Below, piece by piece: positions 8,028-16,480 of a stretch of 44,527 bases of DNA. Origin of the DNA: Pseudomonadota bacterium (GTDB lineage Bacteria > Pseudomonadota > Alphaproteobacteria > Caulobacterales > Caulobacteraceae); the NCBI GenBank assembly GCA_023456105.1, contig JAEYAO010000073.1:1-44527 (forward strand), read 5' to 3'. Both the position numbers and the translations under genes were made by a program. Positions within the stretch are counted from its first letter, which is position 1, and the number at the start of each line of letters is the position of its first letter. The notes below the pieces were generated by a model, which was not told the origin of the DNA, ran no database searches, and saw only the letters and a program-made list of their open reading frames with translations.

Positions 8028-8635
8028 CTAATCGGCCGACTCGGCGCAGGGGTGCCTTGGCGCGAGAAGAGGCGGTGGAGGCCGCGCGCGACCTGTTGCT
8101 GGCCGGCGGCGCATCGGCGGTGACGCTGAAGGCGGTGGGAGAGCGCATGGGCGTGGGGCACGCCAATCTGATCCATCACTTTGGCTCGGCGGCGGGGCTG
8201 CAGGGGGCGGTGATGGACCGGATGGTGCGCGACCTGGCCGAGCGCCTGGATGCGGGGTTGGCCGAAGCGCCCGCGAACCCTGGCCGAGCCGCCATGCTGG
8301 ATCAGGTGTTCGACGCCTTCGGAGAGGGCGGCGCGGCGCGGCTGGGCGCCTGGATGGTCATGCAGGGGGAGGCGGGCCGGGCCGACGCCTTCGCCGAGGT
8401 GGTCCGCGACCAGGCCGAGCGGCTGGCGAGCCTGGCGGGCGGGGGCGAGGCGGCGCGGGAGCGGGCGCGGGCGGTGGTGACGACGGCCGTCTACATGGCC
8501 TTCGCCGACGGCCTGATCGGCGAGGTGCTGACCCAGATGCTGGAGGCGCCGCGCGACCTGGGGCGAGGCCTGGCCGCGCGGGCGATCGAGGCCGTGCTTA
8601 ACGAGGACTTGGAGGCGGGGGGCGACAGGTCTTAA
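8021..8635 (+). CDS. TetR family transcriptional regulator
   Basis: A 204-residue one-domain-plus-ligand-domain repressor. The N-terminal 60 residues form the TetR DNA-binding fold: an Arg-rich leader, AREEAVEAARDLLLAGG as helix 1, then SAVTLKAVGERMGVGHANLIHHFGS as the helix-turn-helix with the typical HHF ending. The C-terminal helical domain is unrelated to any ligand class I recognise. It is divergent from the hydrolase gene with only 47 bases between starts, so it very likely controls that gene. The ATG at 8021 has no clear ribosome binding site and lies within the operator, so the message may be leaderless or nearly so. Confidence 0.93.
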   Translation: MSTNRPTRRRGALAREEAVEAARDLLLAGGASAVTLKAVGERMGVGHANLIHHFGSAAGLQGAVMDRMVRDLAERLDAGLAEAPANPGRAAMLDQVFDAFGEGGAARLGAWMVMQGEAGRADAFAEVVRDQAERLASLAGGGEAARERARAVVTTAVYMAFADGLIGEVLTQMLEAPRDLGRGLAARAIEAVLNEDLEAGGDRS

Positions 8636-8646
8636 GGTGCGCCTCC

Positions 8647-9237
8647 ATGGCGCTTCTGGACTGGATGAGCGACGGCGGGACCGGCTGGGTCCGCGGCGAC
8701 GGGGTGCGCCTGCGCAGCCCGCGACCGTCCGACTACGAGGCGTGGTCGGCGCTCCGGTATGACAGTCGCCGCTATCTGCAGCCGTGGGAGCCGCGCTGGC
8801 CCGAGGACGACCTGTCCAAGGCGGCGTTCAAGCGAAGGCTGTCGATCTATCAACGCGAGACGGAGCTGGGGACCGCGCTTCCGATGTTCGTGTTCGACGC
8901 GGCCGGCCACGAGCTGTTCGGCGCGGTGACCCTGTCCAACGTGCGGCGCGGCGTGGCCGAGACGGGGACGCTGGGTTACTGGATCGGCCAGCCCTTCGCC
9001 GGGCGCGGTTACGCCACCGCGGCGGTCAGCGCCATGGCGCTCCACGCGTTTTCACGTCTTAAGCTGCACCGACTGGAGGCGGCCTGCCTGCCGACCAACC
9101 ACGCATCCCGCCGCGTGCTTGAAAAGTCGGGCTTTCGCCATGAGGGCCAGGCCAGGGCTTATCTTAAAATTAACGGCGAATGGGCAGATCATCTGCTGTT
9201 CGGCCTGCTCGAGGACGAAGTGGATCACGGCGGCTGA
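8647..9237 (+). CDS. GNAT family N-acetyltransferase (RimJ/RimL-like)
   Basis: A 196-residue acetyl-CoA-dependent transferase of the RimJ type, which acetylate protein N-termini or small molecules. The acetyl-CoA pyrophosphate-binding loop is seen as IGQPFAGRGYATAA (about residues 118-131), followed by LHRLEAACLPTNHASRRVLEKSGF, the classic RimJ/RimL motif B region. The N-terminal block R-x-P-x-x-x-D is present. It starts 11 bases after the TetR stop and ends 25 bases before pdeA, so it may be in one transcript with pdeA. The substrate cannot be told from sequence. The 3' end contains an unusually AT-rich patch (about 9161-9180). Confidence 0.92.
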   Translation: MALLDWMSDGGTGWVRGDGVRLRSPRPSDYEAWSALRYDSRRYLQPWEPRWPEDDLSKAAFKRRLSIYQRETELGTALPMFVFDAAGHELFGAVTLSNVRRGVAETGTLGYWIGQPFAGRGYATAAVSAMALHAFSRLKLHRLEAACLPTNHASRRVLEKSGFRHEGQARAYLKINGEWADHLLFGLLEDEVDHGG

Positions 9238-9262
9238 CCGGCCGTCAGGAGGGCGAGGGGCC

Positions 9263-10930
9263 TTGAACGCGCGAGCCAGATCGCTGGCCTGGGACGCCAC
9301 GACCTCCATCGAGGCGCTGGCCGCCGCCGACACCGCCCTGTGGGTGTGGACGCCGGCCGAGGACCAGCTTCGTTTCACCGGCGCGACGCGGTCGCTGGGT
9401 CTGGGTCCGCTGGCGCCCGACTGTTCGGCCGCCGGCTTTGTCGCCCTGGCCCTGCCGCAGGACCGCAGCCTGGCCGAGCGAATGCTGAAGCCTCAGGCGG
9501 AGGGGACGGAGGTGGCCGTGCGCCTGCGCATGCGCGGCGCCGAGACCTGCCTGTGGCGGGGCGTGTGGCTGGAGGACGGCCTGCGCGCGGCGGGCGTGGT
9601 GGCGCTGGAGACGAAGTTCGCCGGATCGGACCGCGACGCCCTCACCGGCCTGCTGGATCGCCGCACCTTTCTGCAGCGGGTCGGCGAGATGCTGGTCCAG
9701 CCCGGCGACTTTGAGCTGGTGGTCGGCGACGTCGATCGGATGCGCAGGCTGAACGAGGCGCTGGGCCATGAGCGGGCGGACCTGGTGCTGTCGGCGCTGG
9801 GCTCACGTCTGGCCGCGGCCTTCACCGCGGAGGCGGCGCAGGCGCGCATCGGCGAGGACGAATTCGCGGTGCTGGTGCGCAAGGGCGCGCGCTCGGCCTC
9901 GCTGCGCATGCGCGAGGCGCTGGAGCAGCCGCTGAGGGTCGCGGGCTTCGACATCTATCCCACCGTCTCCATCGGCGCGCTGCAGGTCGAGGGCGGACCG
10001 GACGCGCCAGACGCGGCCGAACTGCTGCGCCGGGTCGAGCTTGCGGTCGAGTCGGCCAAGAGCGTCGGACGTGGTGGATCGGCCGCCTATGGCCGGGCGC
10101 TGGAGAGTGACTCGCTCAGCCGGCTGGCGCTGGAGGCGGACCTCAGGAACGCCTTCCTGCGCGGCGAGATCGTGCCCTTCTTCCAGCCGATCGTGAACCT
10201 GAACACCGGGGCGGTGGCGGGGTTCGAGGCGCTGGCGCGCTGGCGTCACCCCCGGCGCGGCCTGGTGCCGCCCGACGAGTTCCTGGGGCTGACCGACGAC
10301 CTTGGGATGATGAATGAGCTCGGCCTGCTGATGATGACCGAGTCGGCGTGTCAGCTGGCCGAGTGGCTGCGGCGGCATCCGCAGGCCGGGCATCTGTTCT
10401 GCAGCGTCAACCTGTCGGTGGGCGAGATCGAGCGGGCGCACCTGGTGGAGGACGTCCAGCGCATCATCGCCGACACCGGCCTGCCGCGCGGCGCCTTGAA
10501 GCTGGAGGTCACCGAGGGCGACATCATGCGCGACACGGCCAAGGCGGCCGAGGTGCTGACGCGCCTGAAGGCGGTTGGGGCGTCGCTGGCGCTGGACGAC
10601 TTCGGCACCGGCTTTTCGTCGCTGAGCTATCTGGCGCGCCTGCCTTTCGACACGCTTAAGATCGACCGGTACTTCGTTCTGACCATGAACAAGGACGAGG
10701 GCTCGGCCAAGATCGTCAGGTCGGTGGTCAACCTGGGACGCGACCTGTCGCTGGAGGTCGTGGCCGAGGGGGTGGAGAACGCGGAGCTGGCGCGCCTTCT
10801 GCTGGAGGCGCAATGCCACTACGGCCAGGGCTTCGGCTATGCGCCCGCCCTGCCGGCGCAGGAGGCCGAGGTCTATCTGGCCGAGTCGCTGGCGGACGGC
10901 ACGGCGCCGTTGAAGCAGCGCTCGGCCTGA
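9263..10930 (+). CDS. pdeA: Cyclic-di-GMP phosphodiesterase PdeA-like (PAS-GEDEF-EAL)
   Basis: 555 residues with three parts: an N-terminal PAS-like region (about 1-120), a GGDEF domain whose active site reads GEDEF (197-201), and a complete EAL domain with EALARWRHP (322-330) and the DDFGTGFSS loop. The EAL residues are intact, so it should hydrolyse c-di-GMP; the altered GGDEF is expected not to synthesise it. This domain order, the GEDEF variant and the length match Caulobacter PdeA, in which the GEDEF domain binds GTP and activates the EAL domain, and which is degraded by ClpXP through CpdR at the cell pole. The start is TTG 9263, preceded by AGGAGG and GAGGGG; the frame runs further upstream only inside the GNAT gene. 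Orthology is inferred without a search. Confidence 0.85.
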   Translation: MNARARSLAWDATTSIEALAAADTALWVWTPAEDQLRFTGATRSLGLGPLAPDCSAAGFVALALPQDRSLAERMLKPQAEGTEVAVRLRMRGAETCLWRGVWLEDGLRAAGVVALETKFAGSDRDALTGLLDRRTFLQRVGEMLVQPGDFELVVGDVDRMRRLNEALGHERADLVLSALGSRLAAAFTAEAAQARIGEDEFAVLVRKGARSASLRMREALEQPLRVAGFDIYPTVSIGALQVEGGPDAPDAAELLRRVELAVESAKSVGRGGSAAYGRALESDSLSRLALEADLRNAFLRGEIVPFFQPIVNLNTGAVAGFEALARWRHPRRGLVPPDEFLGLTDDLGMMNELGLLMMTESACQLAEWLRRHPQAGHLFCSVNLSVGEIERAHLVEDVQRIIADTGLPRGALKLEVTEGDIMRDTAKAAEVLTRLKAVGASLALDDFGTGFSSLSYLARLPFDTLKIDRYFVLTMNKDEGSAKIVRSVVNLGRDLSLEVVAEGVENAELARLLLEAQCHYGQGFGYAPALPAQEAEVYLAESLADGTAPLKQRSA

Positions 10931-10939
10931 TCCCGCTCT

Positions 10940-11119
10940 TTACGGCTGTTGCTTGAAGGTGTCGCCGACCTCGGTGGCGTCGGGGCCGTCGGGACCAGCC
11001 GAGCGCTGCTCCACCGCCGCATTGTCCTTGACCGCCCTGTCCGAAGTCGAGGCGTCGGGCTTGCCCAGCGGAATGGCGCCGTTCTCGTCGCGCCCCTTGG
11101 TCTGGTTCTTGTCGTCCAT
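10940..11119 (-). CDS. Small hydrophilic hypothetical protein (59 aa)
   Basis: A 60-codon gene read leftwards from ATG (11119-11117) to TAA (10942-10940). A strong ribosome binding site, AAGGAGA, lies seven bases before the ATG. The protein begins MDDKNQTKGRDENGAIPLGK and is rich in Asp, Lys, Gln and Ala with no hydrophobic segment and no Cys, so it is probably disordered. I recognise no family. It converges on pdeA (nine bases apart) and diverges from the small gene at 11227, with which it shares a promoter region that has EcfG-like elements in both directions. A role in the general stress response is inferred from that promoter only. Confidence 0.7.
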   Translation of the reverse strand: MDDKNQTKGRDENGAIPLGKPDASTSDRAVKDNAAVEQRSAGPDGPDATEVGDTFKQQP

Positions 11120-11142
11120 GAGGGTCTCCTTTGCGGGGACAC

Positions 11143-11194
11143 AGCGGATGGGCGCGCGGGCGGGTTCCCGGAACGGCGCGCGCCGGCGCCCGTT
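11143..11194. promoter_or_regulatory. Divergent EcfG/SigT-type general stress promoters
   Basis: On the plus strand GGAAC (11170-11174), 16 bases, then CGTT (11191-11194) is an exact match to the alphaproteobacterial EcfG consensus GGAAC-N16/17-CGTT; transcription would start near 11201, 26 bases before the gene at 11227. On the minus strand GGAAC (11168-11164) is followed after 17 bases by CGCT (11146-11143), one mismatch from CGTT. The two -35 elements lie back to back in the palindrome GTTCC-C-GGAAC. This predicts stress induction of both small genes. Confidence 0.75.
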
Positions 11195-11226
11195 GACCCA
11201 TCCTGAGATCAGCAGGAGACGCCCGG

Positions 11227-11439
11227 ATGAAGACCTATCGCGTGACCGTCGGCCAGGAAGGCGGCTCCACCCGCGAGCTTCTTGTGCCGTCCAAGACCGA
11301 CATCCAGGCGGGCGATGCGGCCGTGACCCAGATGCAGCCGGGCGAAAGCATCCTGAAGATCGAGGTCGACGAAGACGCCGAAGGCCCGCTGAACGTCAAG
11401 CCGGCGGGCACCCAGACGCACCCGGACCAGATCACCTGA
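11227..11439 (+). CDS. Small hypothetical protein (70 aa), likely stress induced
   Basis: A 70-residue soluble protein with AGGAG nine bases before its ATG. It reads as a compact beta-rich domain: an alternating MKTYRVTVGQ start, a central segment with Asp/Ala/Thr, then SILKIEVDED. The end is Pro/Thr-rich and acidic. I recognise no named family. The exact EcfG-type promoter upstream suggests expression under the general stress sigma factor. It converges on yqgE with only six bases between stops, so the end is firm. Confidence 0.75.
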   Translation: MKTYRVTVGQEGGSTRELLVPSKTDIQAGDAAVTQMQPGESILKIEVDEDAEGPLNVKPAGTQTHPDQIT

Positions 11440-11445
11440 AGGGCG

Positions 11446-12015
11446 TCAGGCCGTTCCTCCCTGCGCCGACAGCATGGCGGCGTTGACGCCGAGCCGAGCG
11501 AGCGCGCGGGTCCACTTGGTCTCATGGTCGGCGTCGAAGATCAGGTCGAGGTCGGCCTCGGCCGTCAGCCAGACGTTGCCGGCCAGTTCGTCCTCCAGCT
11601 GGCCCTCGCCCCAGCCGGCGTAGCCCAGCAACAGGGCCGAGCGGCGCGGGCCGCCCGTCTTGTCGGTCATGGCGGCCAAGGCCTCGCGCGTGCCGGTCAT
11701 GGCCAGCCCCTCGCCGAACGGCAGGCTGTCGCCGCCCGTCATCCAGTCGTCGGTGTGCAGCACGAAGCCGCGCTCGCGCTCCACCGGCCCGCCCATCAGC
11801 ACGGGCCGGCCCTGGCTGTCGGCGGGGGCCGGCGCGTCCAGCTTGTCCAGCACCGTCTTCAGATCGACGCCGGGCGCGGGACGGTCCAGGCGCAGGCCCA
11901 TGGCGTGGTCCGGCCCGTGGGCGCAGATCAGGATCACGGCGTGCTCGAAGCGCGGGTCGTCGATGCCCGGCATGGCGACGAGCAGGTGGCCGGTAAGGGA
12001 CTGTGTGAGGTTCAT
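11446..12015 (-). CDS. YqgE/AlgH family protein (UPF0301)
   Basis: A 189-residue protein that starts with the family signature: a short amphipathic leader, then GHLLVAMPGIDDPRFEHAVI and CAHGPDHAMGLRLDRP. The middle carries the VLMGGPVERERGFVLH block and the end the GYAGWGEGQLEDELAGNVW block, both diagnostic. The molecular function of the family is not established; in Pseudomonas AlgH has been linked to alginate regulation. The gene diverges from the peroxiredoxin gene with 114 bases between starts. Full length, no oddity. Confidence 0.95.
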   Translation of the reverse strand: MNLTQSLTGHLLVAMPGIDDPRFEHAVILICAHGPDHAMGLRLDRPAPGVDLKTVLDKLDAPAPADSQGRPVLMGGPVERERGFVLHTDDWMTGGDSLPFGEGLAMTGTREALAAMTDKTGGPRRSALLLGYAGWGEGQLEDELAGNVWLTAEADLDLIFDADHETKWTRALARLGVNAAMLSAQGGTA

Positions 12016-12129
12016 CGCACCCTATAATCGGGATGCCGGAGCGGCTGCGCAAGCGGCCCGCTTGCGGGCCGTGAACAAGCCTTTATCTGTCCAACGGACG
12101 CGCTCGTGCGTTCCCAAAGGACCTCTCCC

Positions 12130-12611
<482 letters not shown>

Positions 12612-12615
<4 letters not shown>

Positions 12616-13154
12616 TCGCCGACACGCCGGACGGAGAGGAGGGCGTCCGCGCAGGCACGGACGTCTTCTCTCCCGAAAAGCGCAGCGCCGTGATGCGGCG
12701 TGTCCGGAGCCGCGACACCAAGCCCGAGCTTCTGGTGCGACGCATCCTGCGGGCGGCGGGGATCGGCTACCGGCTGGGCGGCTGCGGCCTGCCGGGCCGG
12801 CCGGATCTGGTTATGAAGGGGCGAAAGGTCGCCGTATTCGTGCACGGCTGCTTCTGGCATGGGCACGACTGCCCGCGAGGATCGAGACGACCGAAGGCCA
12901 ACGCCGAGTTCTGGATCGCCAAGATCGACCGCAACCGGGCTCGGGACGCGCGCGTGCAGGCGGCGCTGGCGACGGACGACTGGCGGGTGATCACCGTGTG
13001 GGAGTGCGAGATGCGCGCACCGGACTTCGCCGGGGCGTTGATCGACGCGGTGCGGGATCAGGCCGCGACTTCGACCTCGGCGTCCGCATCGCTCAGCACA
13101 TGCTGCAGCGCCCCCAGGAGAGCCGGCGGCGTCAGCGGCTTGGACACGAAATAG
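12612..13154 (+). CDS. vsr: Very short patch repair (Vsr) type DNA mismatch endonuclease
   Basis: Vsr nicks DNA 5' of T in T:G mismatches produced by deamination of 5-methylcytosine. Seen here are DVFSPEKRSAVMRRVRSRDTKPE (in two conserved pieces), the catalytic Asp in PGRPDLV, the VFVHGCFWHGHDC metal/zinc segment with its His and Cys residues, and WRVITVWECE. The conserved N-terminal block begins at 12660, upstream of the first ordinary start codons (GTG 12690, ATG 12693). No ATG, GTG or TTG precedes it in frame, leaving CTG 12612, which overlaps the peroxiredoxin stop as CTGA. After the normal family end near residue 150 there are about 29 extra residues that run antisense through the histidine kinase gene. 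No cytosine methyltransferase gene is nearby. Confidence 0.85.
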
Positions 13155-15037
13155 GCCATGCCCGCCGCCTGGCAGGCGGCGATGTCCTCGGGCGAGGTGT
13201 CGGCGGTGACGGCGACCACCGGGGTCGATGCATTCGGGCCGCCGCCGGAGCGCAGGCGCCGCGTGGTCTCGCGTCCGTCCAGCTCGGGCATGCGCACATC
13301 CATGAAGATGACGTCGAAGAGACTGTTTTCGCAGCGCTTCAGCGCCGCCATGCCGTCGGCGGCCGCGGCGATGTCGCAGCCCAGCGGCTGAAGGATCAGC
13401 TGCACGGCCCGGCGGTTGATGTCGTGATCGTCGACCACCAGCACGCGCAACGGCCGCTCGCCGGCCTCGGCTTCCGGTTCGGGCTCAGGCGGAGGCGCGG
13501 GAGCCGCCGTCAACTGGGCCAGCAATGACTCGGCGGCGGACATCGGCTGCGCCGGCGCGGCCTCTAGGACGGATGCGGGGCGGGGCGGGGCGACCGGTCG
13601 AGGACGATCAGCCAGGACGCGAGCGACGGCCGCGCGGTTTTCGTCCAGCGGCGCGGGCTCGGCGGTGATCTGATGCTCGCCCTCCGGCAGAGACAGGGCG
13701 ATGGTGAAGATCGAGCCCCGGCCCGGCTGGCTGCGGACGGTCAGGCGGCCGCCCATCAGCTCGATCAGGTCGCGGCTGATCGACAGGCCGAGGCCTGACC
13801 CGCCGTGCTGGGCCGAGACGCCGTCGGCGGTCTGGTCAAACGGGGTGAACAGGCGCGCCATCTGTTCGCGCGTCATGCCTGCGCCGGTGTCGACCACCTC
13901 CATCAGCAGCGACCAGCCGCCGGGCTCGTCCGGCCAGGCCTTCAGCCGCAAGGTCACAGCGCCGGTTTCGGTGAACTTCATGGCGTTGGACAGGAGGTTG
14001 TTCAGCACCTGGCGCAGCCGCATGCAGTCGCCGCGCACGGCGACCGGCATGTGACGGGCGCCTTCGATCCGCAGGCTCAGGCCCTTGGCGAGCGCGGCGC
14101 CTTTCCACAGACGCAGGGTCTGGGCCAGCATGGCGCGCAGGTCGAAGTCGGCGGCCTCCACCGACATGCGGCCGGCGCCCAGCTTGGAGTGGTCCAGCAG
14201 GTCGTCCAGCAGGGCCTTCATCATCAGGCTCGCGTCGCTGATCAGCTCGGCGTTGACACGCACTTGGCTGTCGCCGCTGTCGCGCATCTCCGCCGCGCCG
14301 GTCAGGATGGCCCCGATGGGGGTGCGCAGATCATGGCCCACGGCGGCCAGAAAGGCCCGCTGGCTGGTCAGCGCCTGCTCGATCTCGCGCTGGCGGCGCT
14401 GGTTGGCTCGACGTTCGCGGCCTTCCTGCACGGTGCGCTCGGCCAGCCGGCGCCAGGTGTTGATGCAGTAGACCACAAAGATCACCACGGCCGCCGTCAC
14501 TGTGGTCACGGCCGCGTCCGAGGCGCCGAAGCTCATCATGAACAGGGGCGCCAGCGCCATGTAGAAGACGTGCGGACCCACGGTGCAGGCCAGCACCAGC
14601 GGCGATCGCGGCGCGTTCAGCGTGGAGTAGATCATCGCGGCCGGCAGCATGATGGCCACTGCGATGCCGCCCATGGCTCCGCCGTGCCACCACAGCGGCA
14701 GCGACAGGGCGCCGTAGAGGCCTGTGTTCAGCGACAGGACAAGGCAGCCCACGACCTTGCGTTCGCGGCTGACGTCCGCCTGGCGGCTGGTGTTGATGGG
14801 CGCGAAGACCCACATCTCCAGCGCCTGCACGGCCATGTAGGCCAGGGTCCAGGCGGCGGCGAGCGGCGCGCCGACGAGGGGCGTCGCGGCCAGTCCGCTG
14901 GCCAGACCCACGGCTACCCGCTGCAGAACCGCGCGGCGGCGCTGCCGGACGGCGATGATCCATCCGCTGGCGATGTCGTGCCCGACGAGCTTGCTCATGC
15001 GTGTTCCCGCTGCGGGCGACTGGATTCGCCGGCGCAT
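13058..15037 (-). CDS. Membrane-bound hybrid histidine kinase
   Basis: 659 residues. About residues 35-195 hold five or six membrane helices without a recognised sensor domain. A short linker leads to a HisKA domain with the phosphorylated His235 in the VGHDLRTP H-box, an ATP-binding domain with the N-box NNLLSNAMKF and G-boxes DTGAGM and GGSGLGLSI, an Ala/Pro-rich linker, then a C-terminal receiver domain with phospho-acceptor Asp580 in FMDVRMP and the Lys in FVSKP. No output or Hpt domain is present, so phosphate presumably moves to a separate Hpt protein. Start is either ATG 15037 (GAGGGCAG upstream) or ATG 14998. It lies 34 bases downstream of pyrD on the same strand. Its last 97 bases overlap the Vsr gene on the other strand. 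Confidence 0.93.
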   Translation of the reverse strand: MRRRIQSPAAGTRMSKLVGHDIASGWIIAVRQRRRAVLQRVAVGLASGLAATPLVGAPLAAAWTLAYMAVQALEMWVFAPINTSRQADVSRERKVVGCLVLSLNTGLYGALSLPLWWHGGAMGGIAVAIMLPAAMIYSTLNAPRSPLVLACTVGPHVFYMALAPLFMMSFGASDAAVTTVTAAVVIFVVYCINTWRRLAERTVQEGRERRANQRRQREIEQALTSQRAFLAAVGHDLRTPIGAILTGAAEMRDSGDSQVRVNAELISDASLMMKALLDDLLDHSKLGAGRMSVEAADFDLRAMLAQTLRLWKGAALAKGLSLRIEGARHMPVAVRGDCMRLRQVLNNLLSNAMKFTETGAVTLRLKAWPDEPGGWSLLMEVVDTGAGMTREQMARLFTPFDQTADGVSAQHGGSGLGLSISRDLIELMGGRLTVRSQPGRGSIFTIALSLPEGEHQITAEPAPLDENRAAVARVLADRPRPVAPPRPASVLEAAPAQPMSAAESLLAQLTAAPAPPPEPEPEAEAGERPLRVLVVDDHDINRRAVQLILQPLGCDIAAAADGMAALKRCENSLFDVIFMDVRMPELDGRETTRRLRSGGGPNASTPVVAVTADTSPEDIAACQAAGMAYFVSKPLTPPALLGALQHVLSDADAEVEVAA

Positions 15038-15071
15038 GACGCAAACTGCCCTCGCCAGCCCTAATGCTCCG

Positions 15072-16133
15072 TCAACGGGCGGCGCCGACCGCCACCTCGA
15101 CGGTGGAAAAGCCGTCGGCCCGAAGCCGGGCGGCGAGGTCGCGCTTGATGCGGCCGACCAGGCCGGGTCCGCCGTAGATCAGGGCGGAATAGACCTGCAC
15201 CGCTGACGCGCCCAGGCGGATGCGGCGATACGCGTCCTCGCCCGAGCCGATGCCGCCCACGGCGATCAGAGGCAGCCGGCCTTGCGCCGCCTCGGCGGCC
15301 GCGCGAAGCGCCTTTTCCGCCAAGGGCGTGAGCGGCGCGCCGGACAGGCCGCCGCTCTCCCCCGCGTGGGGAGAGACGAGGCCGGCGGGGCGTGCCAGCG
15401 TGGTGTTGGAGACGATCAGGGCGTCGACCCCATGATCGACGGCGGCCTCGACGATCTCGGCGATCTCTGCCGCGGACAGGTCGGGCGCGATCTTCAGGAA
15501 CACCGGCCGGCGACCGGGCGCGCCCACCGGCGGACGCGCCTGGTCGATCCGACCCAGCAGGTCGTCCAGAGCCTGGCGCCCCTGCAGCGCGCGCAGGCCG
15601 GGGGTGTTGGGCGAGGAGATGTTGATCGTGAAATAGCCGGCGAGCCCCTCCAGCCGCCGCAGGCCCTCGACGTAGTCCGCCGCCTTGTCCTCGGTGTCCT
15701 TGTTGGCGCCGAGGTTGGCGCCCACGACCGTGCGGGCGGGGGCGCGGCGCAGATGGCCGGCGAAGACGTCCAGCCCCGCGTTGTTGAAGCCCATGCGGTT
15801 GATCACCGCCTCGTCCTCGGCCAGGCGGAACAGGCGGGGTCTGGGGTTGCCGGCCTGGGGCCGCGGCGTGACCGAGCCGCACTCCACGAAACCGAAGCCC
15901 AGCTGGGACAGGCCACGCAGGGCCTCCGCGTTCTTGTCGAGCCCCGCCGCCAGCCCGACCGGATTGGGCAGGTCCAGCCCGGCCAGCCGCGTGCGCAGGA
16001 TCGGATCGTCTGGGGCGGCGGCGGGCAGGGGCAGGCGCGCCAGCCCCTTGATCGCCAGCTGGTGCGCCGTCTCGGGCTCGAGCCGGCGCAGGGCGGCGGC
16101 GCCCCAGTCGGACAGGGTCTCCGTCAGGCTCAC
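15072..16133 (-). CDS. pyrD: Dihydroorotate dehydrogenase (quinone), class 2
   Basis: Oxidises dihydroorotate to orotate in pyrimidine synthesis, passing electrons to ubiquinone at the inner membrane. Class 2 features are seen: an N-terminal amphipathic extension of about 45 residues, the AAGLDKNAEALRGL block, SSPNTPGLR with the catalytic Ser region, KIAPDLS, SNTT, and IAVGGIGSGEDAY for FMN phosphate binding. The start is GTG 16133-16131, chosen because it overlaps the DUF952 stop as GTGA and because the longer frame to 16262 lies inside that gene. The 353-residue length is typical. It is the last of four tightly packed genes. Confidence 0.96.
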   Translation of the reverse strand: MSLTETLSDWGAAALRRLEPETAHQLAIKGLARLPLPAAAPDDPILRTRLAGLDLPNPVGLAAGLDKNAEALRGLSQLGFGFVECGSVTPRPQAGNPRPRLFRLAEDEAVINRMGFNNAGLDVFAGHLRRAPARTVVGANLGANKDTEDKAADYVEGLRRLEGLAGYFTINISSPNTPGLRALQGRQALDDLLGRIDQARPPVGAPGRRPVFLKIAPDLSAAEIAEIVEAAVDHGVDALIVSNTTLARPAGLVSPHAGESGGLSGAPLTPLAEKALRAAAEAAQGRLPLIAVGGIGSGEDAYRRIRLGASAVQVYSALIYGGPGLVGRIKRDLAARLRADGFSTVEVAVGAAR

Positions 16134-16480
16134 GCCGCTCCGGCCCCCAGCGTCACCTCGCCGGTGTCGGACACGGACATCGCCTGGACGCGGGTCACGG
16201 CCGAAACGGGCAGAGGACCATATAGGTGGGGGAACAGGGCGCCGCCGCGCGACGCCTCCCACTTCAGGGCGCCCCCGGTCACCGCGAGCTCCACCGTCAG
16301 CAGGCGCAGGCCGGAGCGGCCTGCATAGTGCTTGCGCGCCGTCTCGGCCAGCTGCGCCTCGGTCGACATGTGGATGTAGCCGTCGGCGTGATCCACCGCC
16401 GAGCCGGTGTATTCACCCGCGTCCTGAGCCCGCCGCCACTCCTCGGCGTCGACGATCTTGTAGGCGACCGCCTCGGTCAT
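16130..16480 (-). CDS. DUF952 family protein
   Basis: A 116-residue protein with the DUF952 pattern: an AYKIVDAEEWRRA start, the DGYIHMST block near residue 35, then a LTVEL strand and the FPHLYGPLPV end block. The family has an ADP-ribosyltransferase-like fold in structural surveys but no proven function. The gene overlaps sixA (ATGA at 16480-16477) and pyrD (GTGA at 16133-16130), so all three are translationally coupled; DUF952 genes next to pyrD are common in alphaproteobacteria. Confidence 0.92.
   Translation of the reverse strand: MTEAVAYKIVDAEEWRRAQDAGEYTGSAVDHADGYIHMSTEAQLAETARKHYAGRSGLRLLTVELAVTGGALKWEASRGGALFPHLYGPLPVSAVTRVQAMSVSDTGEVTLGAGAA

Noticed and set aside
12023..12028. TATAAT between yqgE and the peroxiredoxin gene
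   Set aside because: A perfect -10 hexamer, but no -35 lies at 16-18 bases in the plus direction and the distance to the start is about 100 bases; possible but unsupported.
15355..15375. CTCTCC...GGAGAG palindrome inside pyrD, similar to the repeat ends
   Set aside because: The encoded SPHAGES-GGLSG block has normal length and sequence for PyrD, so it need not be an inserted element; only 21 bases are involved.
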